Shown here: piece by piece, positions 44,698-53,887 of the stretch
Position numbering within the stretch: position 1 is the first letter of the stretch
How the letters are laid out: each line of letters starts with the position of its first letter
Assembly (NCBI GenBank): GCA_007896885.1
Contig: VOIU01000006.1
Location: 1-64,000 of the forward strand
Direction: 5' to 3'
Origin: Bacteroidaceae bacterium HV4-6-C5C
GTDB lineage: Bacteria > Bacteroidota > Bacteroidia > Bacteroidales > Bacteroidaceae
DNA: 64,000 nt
The notes under the pieces: generated by a model
Seen by the model: only the letters and a program-made list of their open reading frames with translations
Told to the model about the DNA's origin: nothing
The model's database searches: none
Position numbers and translations under genes: made by a program

Positions 44698-46260
44698 ATG
44701 GATTTTAAGAAATGTTTTTTTTCGGGAGTGCTTTTCCAAGGAATTGGTTTATCATTATTTGCTCAGACCACTAAACCTAATATTGTAGTAATTATTGCAG
44801 ATCAACAACGTGCGGATTTATGTGGACGGGAGGGATTTCCTTTAAACATTACTCCTTTTGTTGATGAATTAGCGCATCAGAACGCTTGGTTTGATAAAGC
44901 ATATACGGTTATGCCGGCTAGCGCACCAGCACGTTGCTCGCTATTTACAGGACGTTTCCCTAATGCAACTCATGTTCGGACAAATCACAATATCCAGGAT
45001 ATATATTATGATAAGAATCTGATTGATGTATTGAAGGATAATAACTATGCGACTGCTTTAGTAGGTAAGAATCATACCTTCTTGAAACCTAAGGATATGG
45101 ATTCCTGGTCTGAATACTCTCATTGGGGAAAAAATGTGCCGAAGACAGAAGAAGAACGTGCCAGTTCCCTTTTCTTTAAGGATGCTGTTGGGCAGTATTT
45201 GGACTCTTCTCTTGTAGCTTTGGAAAATCAACAACCTACAAAAATTGTGGATGAGGCATTAAAGTGGATAGAAAGTCAAAAGAGCAATCCTTTTTTTGTT
45301 ATGGTTTCATTTCCTGAACCTCATAACCCTTATCAAGTTTGTGAGCCCTATTATTCAATGTTTTCACCAGATAAGATACCCTCACCTAAAACGTCACGGA
45401 AGGATCTTCCTTTAAAAGGAGAAAAATATCAGATATTAGCTTCTTTGGAAGATACTTCTTGCCCTAATTTAAAGGACGATTTACCAAGGATCAGAGGTAA
45501 TTATATGGGGATGATTCGTCTTATTGACGATCAGATAAAGCGCCTGGTTGAGAATTTAAAGAAACAAGGTTTATTTGATAAAACAATTTTTATTATTTTG
45601 TCAGATCATGGAGATTATTGTGGAGAATATGGGTTGATACGTAAAGGTGCAGGACTCTCAGAAAGTTTAACTAGAATTCCAATGGTATGGGCCGGCTATA
45701 AAATTAAAAAGCAGGCTAAGGCAATGGATGCATTCGTTTCAATAGCAGATATTTTCCCGACACTATGCTCGGCTATAACTGATTCTATCCCAATGGGTGT
45801 GCAGGGGAGAAGTTTATGGCCTATGTTGACGGGAGATAAATACCCAAAGAGTGAATTTTCAAGTATCATTGTTCAAGAGGGATTTGGTGGCGAAGATTTT
45901 CATAAAGACGATAATTTGACCTTTGAACAGGAGGGAGCTTTGGTTCGTAATAAAATAGCCGGTTTTGATGAGTTGAATACTTGGACTCAGAGCGGGACAT
46001 CCCGCATGGTTCGCATGGGAGATTGGAAGCTCATAATAGATAGCAATGGCAAGGGAGAGTTATATAACTTGAAGAAGGATCCATTTGAACTGAACAACTT
46101 ATTTGGACAAAACAAGTTTGTCAATGAACAAAATTCATTATTAGTGAAGCTATTATCTTGGGAATTGCGGCTTCAAGATCCGTTGCCGTTGCCAAGAACT
46201 CGCTATCATTTCAAGCGGAACCCTAATAATTATCATTTTATGGAAGATGGAATGAAATAA
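44698..46260 (+). CDS. Sulfatase 2 (serine type)
   Basis: The 520-residue product has a signal peptide (VLFQGIGLSLFAQ, to about residue 22), metal-binding VVIIADQQRADLCG and the maturation motif S75-A-P-A-R followed by CSLFTG. HNPYQV, LSDHGDYCGEYG and KGELYNLKKDPFELNNLF are typical of S1 sulfatases. Its signal region resembles that of sulfatase 3, which suggests a shared origin. Different subfamily motifs from sulfatase 1 suggest a different sulfate position on the glycan. Confidence 0.94.
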   Translation: MDFKKCFFSGVLFQGIGLSLFAQTTKPNIVVIIADQQRADLCGREGFPLNITPFVDELAHQNAWFDKAYTVMPASAPARCSLFTGRFPNATHVRTNHNIQDIYYDKNLIDVLKDNNYATALVGKNHTFLKPKDMDSWSEYSHWGKNVPKTEEERASSLFFKDAVGQYLDSSLVALENQQPTKIVDEALKWIESQKSNPFFVMVSFPEPHNPYQVCEPYYSMFSPDKIPSPKTSRKDLPLKGEKYQILASLEDTSCPNLKDDLPRIRGNYMGMIRLIDDQIKRLVENLKKQGLFDKTIFIILSDHGDYCGEYGLIRKGAGLSESLTRIPMVWAGYKIKKQAKAMDAFVSIADIFPTLCSAITDSIPMGVQGRSLWPMLTGDKYPKSEFSSIIVQEGFGGEDFHKDDNLTFEQEGALVRNKIAGFDELNTWTQSGTSRMVRMGDWKLIIDSNGKGELYNLKKDPFELNNLFGQNKFVNEQNSLLVKLLSWELRLQDPLPLPRTRYHFKRNPNNYHFMEDGMK

Positions 46261-46269
46261 TATAATTAT

Positions 46270-47235
46270 ATGAAAAAGTTATTAGTTTATGTTTGTTTTG
46301 TGTTTTTGGGTATTTCAAGCTTTTGTCAGCCTTGTAAAGCGGATGACGCAGATGTTGATAAAACAAATACAAAAGAGAAATCTCCTGTTCTTCTGGGAGA
46401 TCCGTTTATCTTATTGGATAATGGTACTTATTACGCTTATGGAACCCATGCTAGTGGTGGGATCGAAGTTTATACCTCGACAAATTTGAAAAAATGGAAA
46501 TTACATGGTTTGGCTTTAAATAAGGATGATGTGTGGGCTGATCGTAGGTTTTGGGCACCGGAGGTATATAAGATTAATGGTAAGTTTTATATGTATTATT
46601 CTGCAGATGAACATATCTGTGTTGCGACCTCCGATTCTCCTTTAGGTCCTTTCAAACAAGTAGAGCAAAAGCCTATGATTGCAGATGAAAAGTGTATTGA
46701 CAACTCTTTATTTATAGATGATAATGGTAAGCCATATCTATTCTTTGTTCGTTTTAATGATGGTAATAATGTTTGGGTGGCAGAGCTTGAAAGCGATCTG
46801 GCTACGATTAAGAAAGAGACAATGCACCCTTGCATTCATGTTTCGCAAGAATGGGAAAAGGTCTGGCCGAGAGTGAATGAAGGTCCCTTTGTCATTAAGC
46901 ATAAGGGCTTATATTATATGAGTTACTCTGCTAATAGTTATGAAAGTCCACTTTATGGGGTAGGATGTGCAACGGCAAGCAATATTATGGGGACATGGAC
47001 TAAATATGATAACAATCCGTTGCTTCAAAGTCCGGGAGATTTGGTAGGAGTCGGGCATAACGCGATGTTCACTGATAAAGAAGGACGGCTCCGTATTGTT
47101 TATCATGCTCATAAAGACAAAAATAACATTCATCCTCGTGCAATGTATATCGGATATGTAACCTTTGAAAAAAGTGGTGGTGTAGATAAAATGAAAATAA
47201 GCAAAGATTATATCTCGCCAGAATTAGTCCAATGA
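46270..47235 (+). CDS. Glycoside hydrolase family 43 enzyme, copy 1
   Basis: The 321-residue product has an N-terminal signal (LLVYVCFVFLGISSFC), then a five-bladed propeller. The general base is probably D44 in LLGDPFILL, the pKa-modulating Asp is in CIDNSLFID, and the acid is the Glu in VNEGPFVIKHKG. FWAPEVYKINGKFYMYYS is a family block. GH43 enzymes remove xylose, arabinose or galactose by inversion. It starts 9 bases after sulfatase 2. Confidence 0.9.
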   Translation: MKKLLVYVCFVFLGISSFCQPCKADDADVDKTNTKEKSPVLLGDPFILLDNGTYYAYGTHASGGIEVYTSTNLKKWKLHGLALNKDDVWADRRFWAPEVYKINGKFYMYYSADEHICVATSDSPLGPFKQVEQKPMIADEKCIDNSLFIDDNGKPYLFFVRFNDGNNVWVAELESDLATIKKETMHPCIHVSQEWEKVWPRVNEGPFVIKHKGLYYMSYSANSYESPLYGVGCATASNIMGTWTKYDNNPLLQSPGDLVGVGHNAMFTDKEGRLRIVYHAHKDKNNIHPRAMYIGYVTFEKSGGVDKMKISKDYISPELVQ

Positions 47236-47324
47236 TGGTATCCTTTTTGAACTTTTAAAGGATGCCGGCTCTCATTTTGAGGTTCTCGTTAATCTATTTT
47301 CTGTGCTTTTTAAATATTAATATT

Positions 47325-48674
47325 ATGAATAAATATCTGATATCCGGTATGCTTTTTCAAGCATTAAGCATATCCATGGTTGCTCAGACGAAACCCAATA
47401 TCGTGATTATCTACACAGATGATATGGGTATTGGTGATCTATCTTGTTATAATAATGGCTGGGTGACGACTCCAAATATTGATCGTTTGGCCGCGAATGG
47501 ACTTAAGTTTAATCATTACTATACAGCTTCGCCTGTAAGCTCTCCTTCTCGAGTTTCACTCACAACGGGCATGTTCCCAACGGAATGGGGAGTAAACACC
47601 TTCTTACATGAGAGAGCGGGTAATGCTCGCTGTGAGCAGGTTGATTATTTGGATGCTTCAGCCCCCTCTATGGCTGAATCATTAAAGAAAGTAGGGTATG
47701 CTACTGCTCACATTGGTAAGTGGCACATGGGAGGCGGTCGTGATGTTGATGATGCGCCACAAATTCCTTTATATGGTTTCGATGAATATGTCTCCACTTA
47801 TGAGAGTCCGGATCCCGATAAGCTCATTACTGCATCTGATTGGATTTGGAGTAAGCAGGATAGCATTAAGCGTTGGGATCGCACAAAATATTTTGTTGAT
47901 AAGACATTAAATTTTTTGTCACGGCATAAAGGAACTCCCTGTTTTGTAAATTTCTGGCCGGATGATATGCACGATCCTTGGATTCCTCAAAAGGATTTTT
48001 TTGATGATAAAAAAAGCTGGACTAGTAAATCGAACTTCATAGCAGTTCTAAAAGAGTACGATAAACAAATAGGGCGTTTATTAGATGGTTTAAAGCAACT
48101 TGGGATACTAGATAATACTTTAATTATATTTACCAGCGACAATGGAGCTTTACCAACATTTGAGCAGATTAGGACGAATGGGCAGAGAGGATCAAAAGTT
48201 AGCTTATATGAAGGTGGTGTTAGGATGCCTTTCATTGTAAGCTGGCCTCAAAAAATTAAAAAAGCAAGGATTGATGATAAAAGTATACTCTGTTCTGTTG
48301 ACTTATTCCCTTCAATCTGTTCAATTACTGGCGCTAAAATGCCAAAGGGATTTGATTATAGTGGTGAAGATATGAGCAAGTCATTATTGGGCTTTAAAGT
48401 CCAAGCCAGGCATAAAGATATTATGTGGGATTATGGGCGCAATCGTTTTTTCGGACGTCCTCCACAGCCCTATCACCAGAGTCCTCATTTGGCTATTAGG
48501 AGAGGTGATTATAAGCTGCTGATAAATTCAGACAAAACATCTTTAGAGCTATATAACATACAGAAAGATCCGAATGAAACTGTAAATATTGCAGATAAAT
48601 ATCCTGACTTATGTAGAGAAATGAGTCAAAAGGTGATCAATTGGTATTTTACTAAAAGGAAATTAAGGCAATAG
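47325..48674 (+). CDS. Sulfatase 3 (serine type)
   Basis: The ATG at 47325 gives 449 residues and a signal peptide (GMLFQALSISMVAQ); the longer frame from 47262 adds an unlikely 21 residues. Metal-binding YTDDMGIGDLSCY is near residue 29, and the maturation motif is S72-S-P-S-R followed by VSLTTG. AHIGKWHMGGGRDVDDAP, FTSDNGALPTFEQI and SLELYNIQKDPNET are typical. It should desulfate a glycan in the periplasm. Confidence 0.94.
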   Translation: MNKYLISGMLFQALSISMVAQTKPNIVIIYTDDMGIGDLSCYNNGWVTTPNIDRLAANGLKFNHYYTASPVSSPSRVSLTTGMFPTEWGVNTFLHERAGNARCEQVDYLDASAPSMAESLKKVGYATAHIGKWHMGGGRDVDDAPQIPLYGFDEYVSTYESPDPDKLITASDWIWSKQDSIKRWDRTKYFVDKTLNFLSRHKGTPCFVNFWPDDMHDPWIPQKDFFDDKKSWTSKSNFIAVLKEYDKQIGRLLDGLKQLGILDNTLIIFTSDNGALPTFEQIRTNGQRGSKVSLYEGGVRMPFIVSWPQKIKKARIDDKSILCSVDLFPSICSITGAKMPKGFDYSGEDMSKSLLGFKVQARHKDIMWDYGRNRFFGRPPQPYHQSPHLAIRRGDYKLLINSDKTSLELYNIQKDPNETVNIADKYPDLCREMSQKVINWYFTKRKLRQ

Positions 48675-48704
48675 GAAATTTATAATAATGTTACAATTTG
48701 TGTT

Positions 48705-49697
48705 ATGAAAAAAAAGATTTTGTTATTGATCTTTGGACTGACTTTTTTGAATAGTGTTTGCGTCTTTTCAAAGCAAGAAGATGATAGGCTATATCGAAAT
48801 CCGGTAGTTAATTATAGCCTTCCCGATCCGTCGATTATTAAAGGGGAAGACGGTTATTATTATCTATATGCGACGGAAGATATTCGTAATTTACCTATTC
48901 ATCGATCGAAAGACTTAGTTAATTGGGAATTCGTAGGTACCGCTTTTTCAAAGGAAACGCGCCCCAACTTTGTAAAAAAGGCAGGAATATGGGCGCCTGA
49001 TATAAATAAAATAGGAGACCATTATGTAATGTATTATTCAATGTCCGTTTGGGGAGGAGAATGGACCTGTGGCATAGGCTGTGCTGTAGCTGATAAACCC
49101 GCCGGTCCGTTTAGGGATCTTGGGAAGCTGTTTATTAGTAGCGAAATCAATGTGCAGAATTCTATAGACCCTTTTTATATTGAAGACAAAGGCAATAAAT
49201 ACCTTTTTTGGGGCAGTTTTCGAGGTATTTATGGAATAGAGCTATCGGAAGACGGTCTTTCTCTGAAAAGTGGGGCTGTTCCCCCAAAAATAGCAGGAGG
49301 TGCATTTGAAGGAACATATATTCATAAGAGGGGGAACTATTACTATCTTTTTGCTTCAGTTGGTAGCTGTTGTCAAGGTCTTAAAAGTACTTATAGAACT
49401 GTCGTTGGACGTTCTGATAATTTGTTTGGCCCTTATCTTGATAAAAAAGGGAACCGCATGTTAGATAATCATTATGAAGTGTTGATTCATAAAAATGAAT
49501 CATTTGTTGGTACTGGTCATAACTCAGAAATAGTAACAGACGATGCTGGAAATGATTGGATCTTCTACCATGCTGTGAGTACAGCGAATCCCGAAGGACG
49601 TGTCTTAATGCTGGATCAAGTGAAATGGAAAAGCAATTGGCCTCTTGTAGAAAGCAGCTCTCCTTCGCTGGAGTCAAAAAGACCGGTGTTTAAGTAG
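48705..49697 (+). CDS. Glycoside hydrolase family 43 enzyme, copy 2
   Basis: The 330-residue product has a signal peptide (LLLIFGLTFLNSVCVFS) and a propeller with general base D41 in SLPDPSII, modulator Asp in NSIDPFYIE and acid Glu in AFEGTYIHKRG. It resembles the alpha-arabinanase/arabinofuranosidase branch (IWAPDINKIGDHYVMYYS, GHNSEIVTDDAGNDWIFYHA), but the substrate is not certain. It ends the sulfatase/GH43 transcript; a terminator follows 37 bases downstream. Confidence 0.9.
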   Translation: MKKKILLLIFGLTFLNSVCVFSKQEDDRLYRNPVVNYSLPDPSIIKGEDGYYYLYATEDIRNLPIHRSKDLVNWEFVGTAFSKETRPNFVKKAGIWAPDINKIGDHYVMYYSMSVWGGEWTCGIGCAVADKPAGPFRDLGKLFISSEINVQNSIDPFYIEDKGNKYLFWGSFRGIYGIELSEDGLSLKSGAVPPKIAGGAFEGTYIHKRGNYYYLFASVGSCCQGLKSTYRTVVGRSDNLFGPYLDKKGNRMLDNHYEVLIHKNESFVGTGHNSEIVTDDAGNDWIFYHAVSTANPEGRVLMLDQVKWKSNWPLVESSSPSLESKRPVFK

Positions 49698-49734
49698 AAA
49701 GGCAAATTCGACAGATTTCATTACTGTAAATAAG

Positions 49735-49769
49735 AAGAGCCTCTCTAGATGTGTTTAGGGAGGTTCTTT
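49735..49769 (+). terminator. Intrinsic terminator after the second GH43 gene
   Basis: A 13-bp stem pairs 49735-49747 with 49756-49768, two of the pairs being G-U, over an 8-base loop. It separates the sulfatase operon from the oxidative cassette. Confidence 0.8.
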
Positions 49770-49805
49770 GAATATATAATTGCAAAGATTGAATATATAA
49801 TTGCA
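49768..49805 (+). promoter_or_regulatory. Direct repeat with 21-base period, activator site candidate
   Basis: TTGAATATATAATTGCA occurs twice, exactly, at 49768-49784 and 49789-49805. The 21-base period puts both copies on the same DNA face, two helix turns apart, as for AraC-family activators. The second copy ends 21 bases before the -7 box TACTTTTG, covering the place where the -33 box would be. Confidence 0.65.
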
Positions 49806-49826
49806 TTTATATTTCTCTTGTTAGTT

Positions 49827-49834
49827 TACTTTTG
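49827..49834 (+). promoter_or_regulatory. Promoter -7 box of the oxidative cassette
   Basis: TACTTTTG fits TAnnTTTG. There is no TTTG at the -33 position, which fits an activator-dependent promoter. The leader to the ATG at 49964 would be about 120 bases. Confidence 0.6.
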
Positions 49835-49963
49835 CTTTTGATAAATTAATACTATATTTCCAATGACTATAACTGGGAATTAGAAAAAACTATTGGATAG
49901 GCCGATGAAGATGTGCTAATGATGATAGAGTTTCTTTATGGCGGTTATTTTATATTTTGAAAG

Positions 49964-51256
49964 ATGAAGCAAGATTTTATTAGTAGGCGAGATTTTTTGA
50001 AAAATATAGGGATTGTGGGAGCTAGCGCTGTGCTAGCTGCAAGCCCATGGTTATCTACATTTTCAGAAGTAACATTGACTGGTAAGGAAAAGTGCCGCTT
50101 AGGTGTTATTGGAGTTGGATCGCGCGGACAATTCCATCTTGGGTTTTTGAGTAAAAATCCAAAAGTTGAGGTTGTTGCGCTATGTGATATCTATCCTCCC
50201 TCAATAGAAGAAGCTCATAAAATCGTCCCTAAAGCTAAATTGTACGGTGATTATCGGAAGTTATTGGATAATAAAGATATTGATGCGGTGCTTGTGGCGA
50301 CCCCATTGAATACTCACTATAAGATTGTAATGGATGCATTTGATGCAGGAAAGCACGTGTTATGTGAGAAATGTATCGGTTATACTATTGAAGAGTGCTA
50401 TAATATGTATAAGCGTCATAAAGAGACCGGGCTAATCTTTTTTACAGGGCAGCAGCGTCTTTTTGACCCGCGTTATATTAAGGCAATGGAGTTGGTGCAT
50501 CGTGGTATGTTCGGTGAAATCAATGCAATTCGTACTTTCTGGAACAGAAATGGAGATTGGCGGCGCCCGGTTCCTTCACCTGAGTTGGAGCATTTGATTA
50601 ATTGGCGCTTATATCGAGCATCCTCAAAAGGTTTAATGACTGAACTTGCATGCCACCAGTTACAAATTGGTAGTTGGGCTTTGCATAAACTTCCCGAAAA
50701 AGTAATGGGGCATGGAGCTATCACTTTCTGGAAAGATGGAAGAGACGTTTATGACAATATCAGTTGTATTTATGTTTTTGATAATGGAGTGAAAATGACA
50801 TTTGATTCGGTCATCTCTAATAAATTTTATGGGCTGGAAGAACAAATAATGGGAAATCTTGGGACAGTGGAGCCCGAGCATGGTAAATATTATTTTGAGA
50901 ATACTCCACCTGCGCCGGGATTCTTACAAATGGTAAATGAGTTCGAAAATAGACTTTTCGGTTCGCTACCTTTTGCCGGTACAAGTTGGGCTCCAGAGAC
51001 AGCCAATGAAAATAAGGGTGAATATATACTAGGCGAACGTCCACAGAGTGATGGCACATCTCTTTTGCTGGAAGGTTTTGTTGAGGCTGTTATTGCCCGT
51101 CGACAACCTGCTCGAATTGCTGAAGAAGGTTATTATGCAAGCGTACTCTGCTTATTGGGGCATCAAGCTATTGAAGAAGGGCGAGTCCTTACTTTCCCTG
51201 ACGAATATAAGATTGATTATTTGAATCATCATAATCACGCATCAATTGGAATATGA
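49964..51256 (+). CDS. Tat-exported Gfo/Idh/MocA oxidoreductase, copy 1
   Basis: The 430-residue product opens with a twin-arginine signal (ISRRDFLKNIGIVGASAVLA), so it is folded with its cofactor and exported. The Rossmann domain has GVIGVGSRGQFHLGFL near residue 46 and VVALCDIYPPS. The usual EKP is changed to CEKCIG near residue 129; the lysine is kept. GGxxx-type C-terminal sheet domain follows. Family enzymes oxidise or reduce sugar hydroxyls with NAD(P); periplasmic ones in PULs can make 3-keto sugars. Its TGA overlaps the next ATG, so it is coupled to the small membrane protein. Confidence 0.9.
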   Translation: MKQDFISRRDFLKNIGIVGASAVLAASPWLSTFSEVTLTGKEKCRLGVIGVGSRGQFHLGFLSKNPKVEVVALCDIYPPSIEEAHKIVPKAKLYGDYRKLLDNKDIDAVLVATPLNTHYKIVMDAFDAGKHVLCEKCIGYTIEECYNMYKRHKETGLIFFTGQQRLFDPRYIKAMELVHRGMFGEINAIRTFWNRNGDWRRPVPSPELEHLINWRLYRASSKGLMTELACHQLQIGSWALHKLPEKVMGHGAITFWKDGRDVYDNISCIYVFDNGVKMTFDSVISNKFYGLEEQIMGNLGTVEPEHGKYYFENTPPAPGFLQMVNEFENRLFGSLPFAGTSWAPETANENKGEYILGERPQSDGTSLLLEGFVEAVIARRQPARIAEEGYYASVLCLLGHQAIEEGRVLTFPDEYKIDYLNHHNHASIGI

Positions 51257-51507
51257 AAGACACTCTTATTACTGCGAAAAGAAAGAAGCAAGAATTGATC
51301 ACATTATTAATCTGCTTTATTTTGGCTAATTTGGCCAATCTTTATTCAATTATTGTTTACCATACCCAATTTTCGGAGTTGATCACTTCACTTCTTTATG
51401 TAAGTGCTTTCACTGTTGCACTCTATATCTTCTGGTCTTTATTGCGGCTATTTCTATATGAATTGCGATTATTGTTTTTGAAGAAAAGTGGACGAAAGAT
51501 AGGCTGA
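51253..51507 (+). CDS. Small two-helix membrane protein
   Basis: The 84-residue product has two hydrophobic helices (about 16-36, LITLLICFILANLANLYSII; and about 43-68, ELITSLLYVSAFTVALYIF) with basic ends (AKRKKQE and KKSGRKIG), so both termini should be cytoplasmic. It overlaps the oxidoreductase stop by ATGA and ends one base before the ApbE-like start. I recognise no family. Tight coupling suggests it works with the oxidoreductase and the flavin transferase, perhaps as an anchor or electron-transfer partner. Confidence 0.75.
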   Translation: MKDTLITAKRKKQELITLLICFILANLANLYSIIVYHTQFSELITSLLYVSAFTVALYIFWSLLRLFLYELRLLFLKKSGRKIG

Positions 51508-51508
51508 T

Positions 51509-52393
51509 ATGGAAAATTCCCCTATACAGCACTTATCAAAGCCTATGAGTCATGGATGCTTGCTATATGCATGGTTTTCATCGATGCATACGCGTGTTGA
51601 CATAATATTATATGATGGGGATGAGGATAAATTGCTGGGCATTGTTCGTTTGATATACGAAGAATTGTATAGGTTGGAGCAACTGGCTAATTTTTATGAA
51701 GATAGTGAACTCTTTCGAGTCAATAAAAAAGCGATTCAGGAACCAATTAAAATGAGCCGGGAATTATTTGATATGATATCTTTTTGCTTGTCGGCTCATG
51801 AGCGTACTTTGGGCTATTTTGATATTGCGGTTCATTCTGATGGTTACAATACTGAAACAGTTCATGCTATAAATTTATCTTCAAAGAATCAGACAATAAG
51901 CTTTGGAATGCCTGGGGTAAAAATTAATCTTTCCGGATACCTAAAAGGCTATGCAATAGAGAAAATAAGAGGACTTTTGAATAATTGCGGGCAAAGAAAT
52001 GCTTTAGTTAATATGGGCAATAGCTCTGTTTTGGCAATGGGAAATCATCCATATGGTGAAGGATGGAAAGTTACTTTTGGAAATAGTGCAGATTTGTTGA
52101 ATACTGAAAATGATATTTGGCTGTTTAATGAGTGCTTAACGACTTCTGGCAATGATTCTGAAGAACGTAAGCATATTATAGATCCTTTTACAGGCCAGTT
52201 AATAAAAGGTAATAGACAGGTTGCTGTAATTACAGATAATGGAGAAGAAGGAGAAATTCTTTCCACTGCTTTGTTTGCGGTCGGAGTAGAGAAGCAACAT
52301 ATCTTACGAAAAACGTTTTCGCCTCGTTGGATTCAGTTCCTTCCGGCAGAGACAGTTATTCATGAATATGAGAGTTCTGATGCTTTAAACTAA
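51509..52393 (+). CDS. ApbE-like FAD:protein FMN transferase, divergent
   Basis: The 294-residue product keeps several ApbE landmarks: LEQLANFYEDSELFRVNKKA near residue 50, LGYFDIAVHSDGY near residue 100, KINLSGYLKGYAIEKI near residue 138, TTSGNDSEERKHIIDPFTG near residue 210 and ILSTALFAVGV near residue 250. ApbE enzymes attach FMN to Thr/Ser of exported redox proteins using magnesium. Differences: no signal peptide or lipobox is seen, the GGN-type loop is NMGNSS, and the metal Asp before LSTA is Glu. No neighbour shows a clear SGAT-type acceptor site. It may be active on an unknown target or have a changed role. Confidence 0.75.
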   Translation: MENSPIQHLSKPMSHGCLLYAWFSSMHTRVDIILYDGDEDKLLGIVRLIYEELYRLEQLANFYEDSELFRVNKKAIQEPIKMSRELFDMISFCLSAHERTLGYFDIAVHSDGYNTETVHAINLSSKNQTISFGMPGVKINLSGYLKGYAIEKIRGLLNNCGQRNALVNMGNSSVLAMGNHPYGEGWKVTFGNSADLLNTENDIWLFNECLTTSGNDSEERKHIIDPFTGQLIKGNRQVAVITDNGEEGEILSTALFAVGVEKQHILRKTFSPRWIQFLPAETVIHEYESSDALN

Positions 52394-52433
52394 AAATATG
52401 ATAAACAATATGTTAACTAATTAATGAAAAACA

Positions 52434-53858
52434 ATGGTATCTAGAAGAGATTTTCTTAAAACGATGACAATGGCCTCTGCCAGCTTGGCCGTTGGCTCAA
52501 ACGGGCTTTTAAAAGCCTCTTCACTAAGCAATGACCAAAAACCAAAATCCAAATCCAAAGTTAAAATTGCTTATATTGGCATTGGTAATAGGGGTGAACA
52601 GATTATAGGTGAATTTGCTCGTACCGGAATGGTTGAAGTTGTAGCTCTTTGCGACGTGGATATGGGAGCAAAGCACACGCAGAAAGTTATGGGAATGTAT
52701 CCCAAAGCAAAGCAGTTCCGTGACTTCCGACAAATGTTTGATAAGATAGGTAATGAGTTTGATGCAGTGGCTATAGCTACGCCCGATCATTCACATTTTC
52801 CTATTACTATGTTGGCTTTGGCCTCTGGTAAGCATGTTTATGTTGAAAAGCCGTTGGCGCGCACGTTCTATGAAGCGGAGTTGTTGATGCAAGCAGCGCG
52901 CCGTCATCCACAGTTGGCGACTCAAGTAGGGAACCAAGGTCACTCTGAAGCAAACTACTTCCAATTTAAGGCTTGGATGGATGCTGGGATTATTAAGGAT
53001 GTTACGGCTGTAACGGCACATATGAACAATGTTCGCCGCTGGCATAAATGGGATTCTAATATTTATAAATTGCCCGCAGGTCAGCAGATCCCAGCAGATA
53101 TGGATTGGAACACTTGGCTTGAGGCTGCTCCATATCATGAATACAATGAAAAATATCATCTGGGCGATTGGCGTTGCTGGTATGATTTTGGTATGGGTGC
53201 TCTAGGCGACTGGGGGGCACATATTCTTGACACAGTACACGAATTCCTAGAGCTTGGATTGCCATACGAAGTATCAATGTTATATGAGAAAGGACATAAT
53301 GATTATTTCTATCCGTATTCATCGACTATTCTATTCCGGTTCCCACAGCGGAAAGGGATGCCTCCTGTAGATATTACGTGGTATGACGGGCTTGATAATC
53401 TGCCACCTATTCCTGCCGGATATGGCGTGTCAGGATTAGATCCTAATATACCTAAGACAAATCAGGGGGATGCTCCTGCTGCTCAACTGAATCCGGGGAA
53501 AATTATCTATTCAAAAGATTTGATTTTTAAAGGAGGAACTCATGGCAGTACCTTATCTATCATACCCGAAGAAAAAGCCAAAGAAATGGTGAGTAAGTTG
53601 CCTGAGGTTCCCAAAAGCCCTTCTAATCATTTTGAAAATTTCTTGTTGGCATGTAATGGACTTGAAAAAACACGTTCTCCATTTGAAATCAATGGAGTGT
53701 TGAGCCAGGTCTTTTCTCTTGGTGTAATGGCTCAGCGACTCAATACTCAATTATTTTTCGATAGTCGGACCAAACAAATCACTAACAATGAATTTGCCAA
53801 TGCAATGTTGGCAGGAATACCTCCTCGTAAAGGTTGGGAGGAATTTTATAAATTATAA
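52434..53858 (+). CDS. Tat-exported Gfo/Idh/MocA oxidoreductase, copy 2
   Basis: The 474-residue product has a twin-arginine signal (VSRRDFLKTMTMASASLAVG), a Rossmann motif YIGIGNRGEQIIGEFA near residue 48, VVALCDVDMG near residue 74, and the family EKPLARTFYEAE near residue 139. A long C-terminal domain (DWRCWYDFGMGALGDWGAHI near residue 244) is typical of periplasmic Bacteroidota members. With copy 1 it makes a pair, as found in known keto-glycoside pathways, where one step oxidises a sugar at C3 and a later one reduces the product. Which does which cannot be told here. It lies 40 bases after the ApbE-like gene. Confidence 0.92.
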   Translation: MVSRRDFLKTMTMASASLAVGSNGLLKASSLSNDQKPKSKSKVKIAYIGIGNRGEQIIGEFARTGMVEVVALCDVDMGAKHTQKVMGMYPKAKQFRDFRQMFDKIGNEFDAVAIATPDHSHFPITMLALASGKHVYVEKPLARTFYEAELLMQAARRHPQLATQVGNQGHSEANYFQFKAWMDAGIIKDVTAVTAHMNNVRRWHKWDSNIYKLPAGQQIPADMDWNTWLEAAPYHEYNEKYHLGDWRCWYDFGMGALGDWGAHILDTVHEFLELGLPYEVSMLYEKGHNDYFYPYSSTILFRFPQRKGMPPVDITWYDGLDNLPPIPAGYGVSGLDPNIPKTNQGDAPAAQLNPGKIIYSKDLIFKGGTHGSTLSIIPEEKAKEMVSKLPEVPKSPSNHFENFLLACNGLEKTRSPFEINGVLSQVFSLGVMAQRLNTQLFFDSRTKQITNNEFANAMLAGIPPRKGWEEFYKL

Positions 53859-53887
53859 TTTTGTTTGAATTTCAAAACGATATAATT

